From: Diphasiastrum complanatum | Taxonomy: Eukaryota; Streptophyta; Lycopodiopsida; Lycopodiales; Lycopodiaceae | Reading direction: 5' to 3' | DNA length: 64,000 nt | Assembly: GCA_029204225.1 (NCBI GenBank) | Contig: CM055103.1 | Coordinates: 22,260,709 to 22,324,708 of the forward strand | Shown: one piece after another, positions 61,198 through 64,000 of the stretch | Numbering within the stretch: the first letter of the stretch is position 1 | Layout of the letters: every line of letters begins with the position of its first letter | Position numbers and translations under genes: made by a program | The notes under the pieces: generated by a model | What the model saw: only the letters and a program-made list of their open reading frames with translations | Database searches by the model: none | What the model was told of the DNA's origin: nothing

Positions 61198-63657
61198 CAT
61201 TATTAATGGCTAGTATTAGAATCAATACACATAAGATCAATTAAGAATTAGATAATGTGCATTTAGAGGCATATCATGGAAATTATCGGAGAGTCCTCTT
61301 GTCGAACTGCAGTAGCTGTGAGACTGAAGGACAAGTCATAATTTCCCTAATATGCCGATAAATGCACGTTATCAAGTACAATATGCGTCGCAAAAAACTT
61401 GGCCCCAAATTACACCCCCACAGGTCAAAAGATTCCATTCAAGAGGGCTTTGTATTTACAGGTTTCAGGGCTCCGTATTTTCAAGGCAACAAAATTACAA
61501 TCAAATCAGATCACACGAAAAAAATGAAGGTAAAATATTATAGTGGTTAATGAGGGGCCCTACATTAAACCTCCACCATCCAAGGTTGTAAGATCTGAGT
61601 TGACACATATCAAGGACACCAAAGGGTGTATTGTTATAGGAGTATTACGTCTTAGAGAATGCAAAAGGCAATTTACATACACATTTGATAGATGTTTGTT
61701 CATGAAACATGGGCTATCTAGCTAGTTGACATGACTACCTTTGAAGGGGTCACACTCACTCTCAAGGTAGATTAGTGTTTCCACTACACTTCAATACACA
61801 CACAATCTAGTACGAGTGTAGAATATATGATCTGCTAAACATCCATACGATCTTCACCCTATAGTGTTTTCAGTTCCTTATTTTGTACTTCTTGCAAATT
61901 AGCTTGTTTTGCAAGTTGGTCGAAATTTTGATTTCAAAAGTGTTGTTGTAGGTTGTTTTTATGTTTTTATTACACTTTTTTTGTTTACGGCCTATACTTG
62001 TACCTTGTGTACACTCATGAGAGTATATGTGGACATGCGTTCGTGTGAGTATTTGGTCAACTATGGAGCAAGTATACGTGCTTGCACCATGTTTAGTCCA
62101 TAGAAAAATTAGAAATCAGAAAAGAGTTAGCAATAGTTCTAAAATTCAAATCAAAGAGATAGTCTTCCATTGGGAGGTTGTTGATGTGTATAGTTGGTGC
62201 ATCTTGGTACATGGGATTGGTGTGGAACTCCGAACAACCAATATCTCGAGACGCACACAAGAGTTGCTCATAAAATCTATGCTATCATCTCTAGCAAGCT
62301 AGCGAGGATAATAGAAGTTGTTAATCATTGTCTCATTTATCACTATGTAGGAAGTGATATGTCTATGTGGCACACAAGGTATTGTTTGATTTAGAGTAGC
62401 CTACATATACATTAAGGCTCATGACTCTCTTGTGGATTGGAGAAGATAAATTTGAGTGTGAGCGGTCAATGACAAAAGTTCAAAGGAGCAATAATTTCTC
62501 TTATGGATCTTATAGTAGGTTAGGAATAACTATATATGATGCTCTTCACTCTCTACCTCTGACATAGTGGAAGGCGAACAAAGCATATCCTTCATGGACA
62601 TCCCTGAAAAGGTGCCTATCTTGATATTTAGCTAGTCTTTTTCTTGTGGTTACTTAACCCTGCTAAAAAACTGCAAAAACTACAATGAAGATAGAGCTTG
62701 ATTTTCCCAATAGGTGACAACATCTTACTAACTCAGATATACGGAGTAAGAACGTTGAAGAGTCATTACCACGTAAGTCAATCATTCAAGAGTTAAGCTT
62801 CCTTAAGCCTAACCCAATAGCTCAATTTCAAACATCAATCTTGAGTCTTCTCGTTACACGCAATTTTTGATTATCAAAGCAATTGTTGACTATTCATCTT
62901 AATTCTTCATTGTCTTAATGTTCTTCCTCAAGTGTAGTTGTGACAACTAAGGAGAGAATATGTTTTCATGTAAAGAAAATGAAACAACTTTGCTCTTTGT
63001 TTTGAGTAATTAGAGCTTGCTACTTTTGGTTTTGTTTTCACTTATAAGTTAACTAAGTCTTACTAAAGAAAGAAAGAGGTTTTGTCTCATGGGGTGAATC
63101 GTATCATATTTCGATTTGCTACAATTATTTGTTTTATTTTTTGGAAGAAGATAACTTTAATGTCCTCTTCTACATTTCAAATTTTCCAAGTTTCATGGTG
63201 CTTGTAGCTTGGAATTTGTTCTTGAAATCAATAGTACTATGTTTTTTGTAGATTACAACAAGAAGGTGGAGGTTATCTCAACCTTTGCCTCATTCTATTT
63301 TGGTCTTTTATACGTATCAATGTGATGGAGCTTTGAAAATGTCGACTTTTTTCGAGTTGACTAATTTTTGAAAGCCTTTTGTGAAAGTAAGGGATGTGGT
63401 AGAGGTGTTTTGCAATATGTCAAAGTGGAAGTGTCTTGCTAAGGTAGAGTTTCAAATTAGGGTTTGAGTCATCTATCTCTAGATTATGCATTTGATTTGT
63501 TGGTTAGTATGGTAACATTGAATGTGATGATCTTATGTGCCCTTTTTTCTTTTGTTGATAAACTGCAGGTTTTGATCTTGCTAGCGCTGTGCACATGAGG
63601 CTTGAATGCAAAATAGCAATATATATCTAGAGCGAGGGTGAGGGAAAGAGGGGGAAG
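61195..63657. other. No gene recognised
   Basis: AT-rich sequence with short frames only. I could not match any of it to a known family or find structured repeats. Confidence 0.5.
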
Positions 63658-63735
63658 ATGTCAAAGAGGAGATCAGAGACAAGGGATTTTACTCGCCATT
63701 TTTCCTCTGGAGGTTTTCGATTTCTTCCAACGGAG
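63658..63735 (+). CDS. Speculative first exon of a gene running off the right edge
   Basis: An ATG after a purine-rich leader (GAGGGAAAGAGGGGGAAG) opens 26 codons (MSKRRSETRDFTRHFSSGGF and onward), ending at CGGAG|GTAGGC in phase 0. The basic N-terminus and the donor are compatible with a first exon. No downstream exon is in view in the last 265 bases and the protein is not recognised. It may be chance. Confidence 0.2.
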
Positions 63736-64000
63736 GTAGGCATTATTTGTTTGCATATCCATGTTGTAGCGTACCTATTTTGTGAATGTTTTTTTTTGGA
63801 ATGCTTTGCAAAATAATGGGCGATTTATACATAGTATCTTGGGTTATAGGCGTTAGCTTAGAACTTGACATTATACTTTATTCTCTAAGTACTCTGGTCC
63901 CTATTGTGCATGGCCTAGCATTTGGACGCATATTACTGAATTTCTTGGAAATATTTTACCCTGCAATTTGAGTGTTGACCTAGTTGTAATTCCATGGTCG

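Overview
The window is nuclear DNA of a land plant. It holds two intron-rich protein genes, both on the minus strand, with standard plant splice sites, set in AT-rich sequence full of decayed LTR retrotransposons, a LINE fragment, a likely SINE, degenerate minisatellites and very long AG/CT dinucleotide tracts. The genes belong to plant-specific subfamilies (LRR receptor kinase VIII-1 and the SYP4 trans-Golgi syntaxins). Kilobase introns, relic transposons and the syntaxin sequence suggest a vascular plant with a large genome, possibly an early-diverging lineage such as a fern. I cannot fix the species from sequence alone.

Layout. 1-7363: no gene recognised; short tandem duplications, a ~1.2 kb degenerate minisatellite (4609-5801) and a nested palindromic element (5881-6762). 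7364-16754: 16 exons, minus strand, of an LRR receptor-like kinase of the HPCA1/CARD1 type: signal peptide, LRR ectodomain, cysteine cluster, transmembrane segment and the start of the kinase domain. The rest of the kinase is not recognisable in this window. A GC-rich block at 18540-18960 with a strong minus-strand donor is probably its leader exon and promoter. 19330-21860: a tRNA-like SINE and a degenerate repeat array. 21860-26007: a Ty1/copia element, minus strand, almost full coding length but broken by in-frame stops. 26100-38660: AT-rich relic DNA with a LINE fragment, a copia gag with its LTR, an inverted LTR copy, an unrecognised two-exon gene fragment between those LTRs, and a Ty3/gypsy remnant with LTR and primer-binding site. 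39800-42030: six long dinucleotide tracts in 2.2 kb. 44736-45213: a second copy of the gypsy LTR. 47384-53862: a complete 8-exon syntaxin gene (SYP41/42/43 class, 332 aa), including one probable GC-AG intron. 54500-64000: more AG tracts, a ~75 bp tandem repeat, a copia gag/protease relic, two hairpin-forming regions, and a speculative exon at the right edge.

The two genes are unrelated in function: one is a surface receptor kinase (in Arabidopsis the family includes the extracellular H2O2 sensor), the other a trans-Golgi fusion SNARE. Exon boundaries were read by eye from splice consensus, reading-frame continuity and family conservation, so expect an occasional few-base error. LTR ends, repeat ends and element families are less certain than the two gene models.
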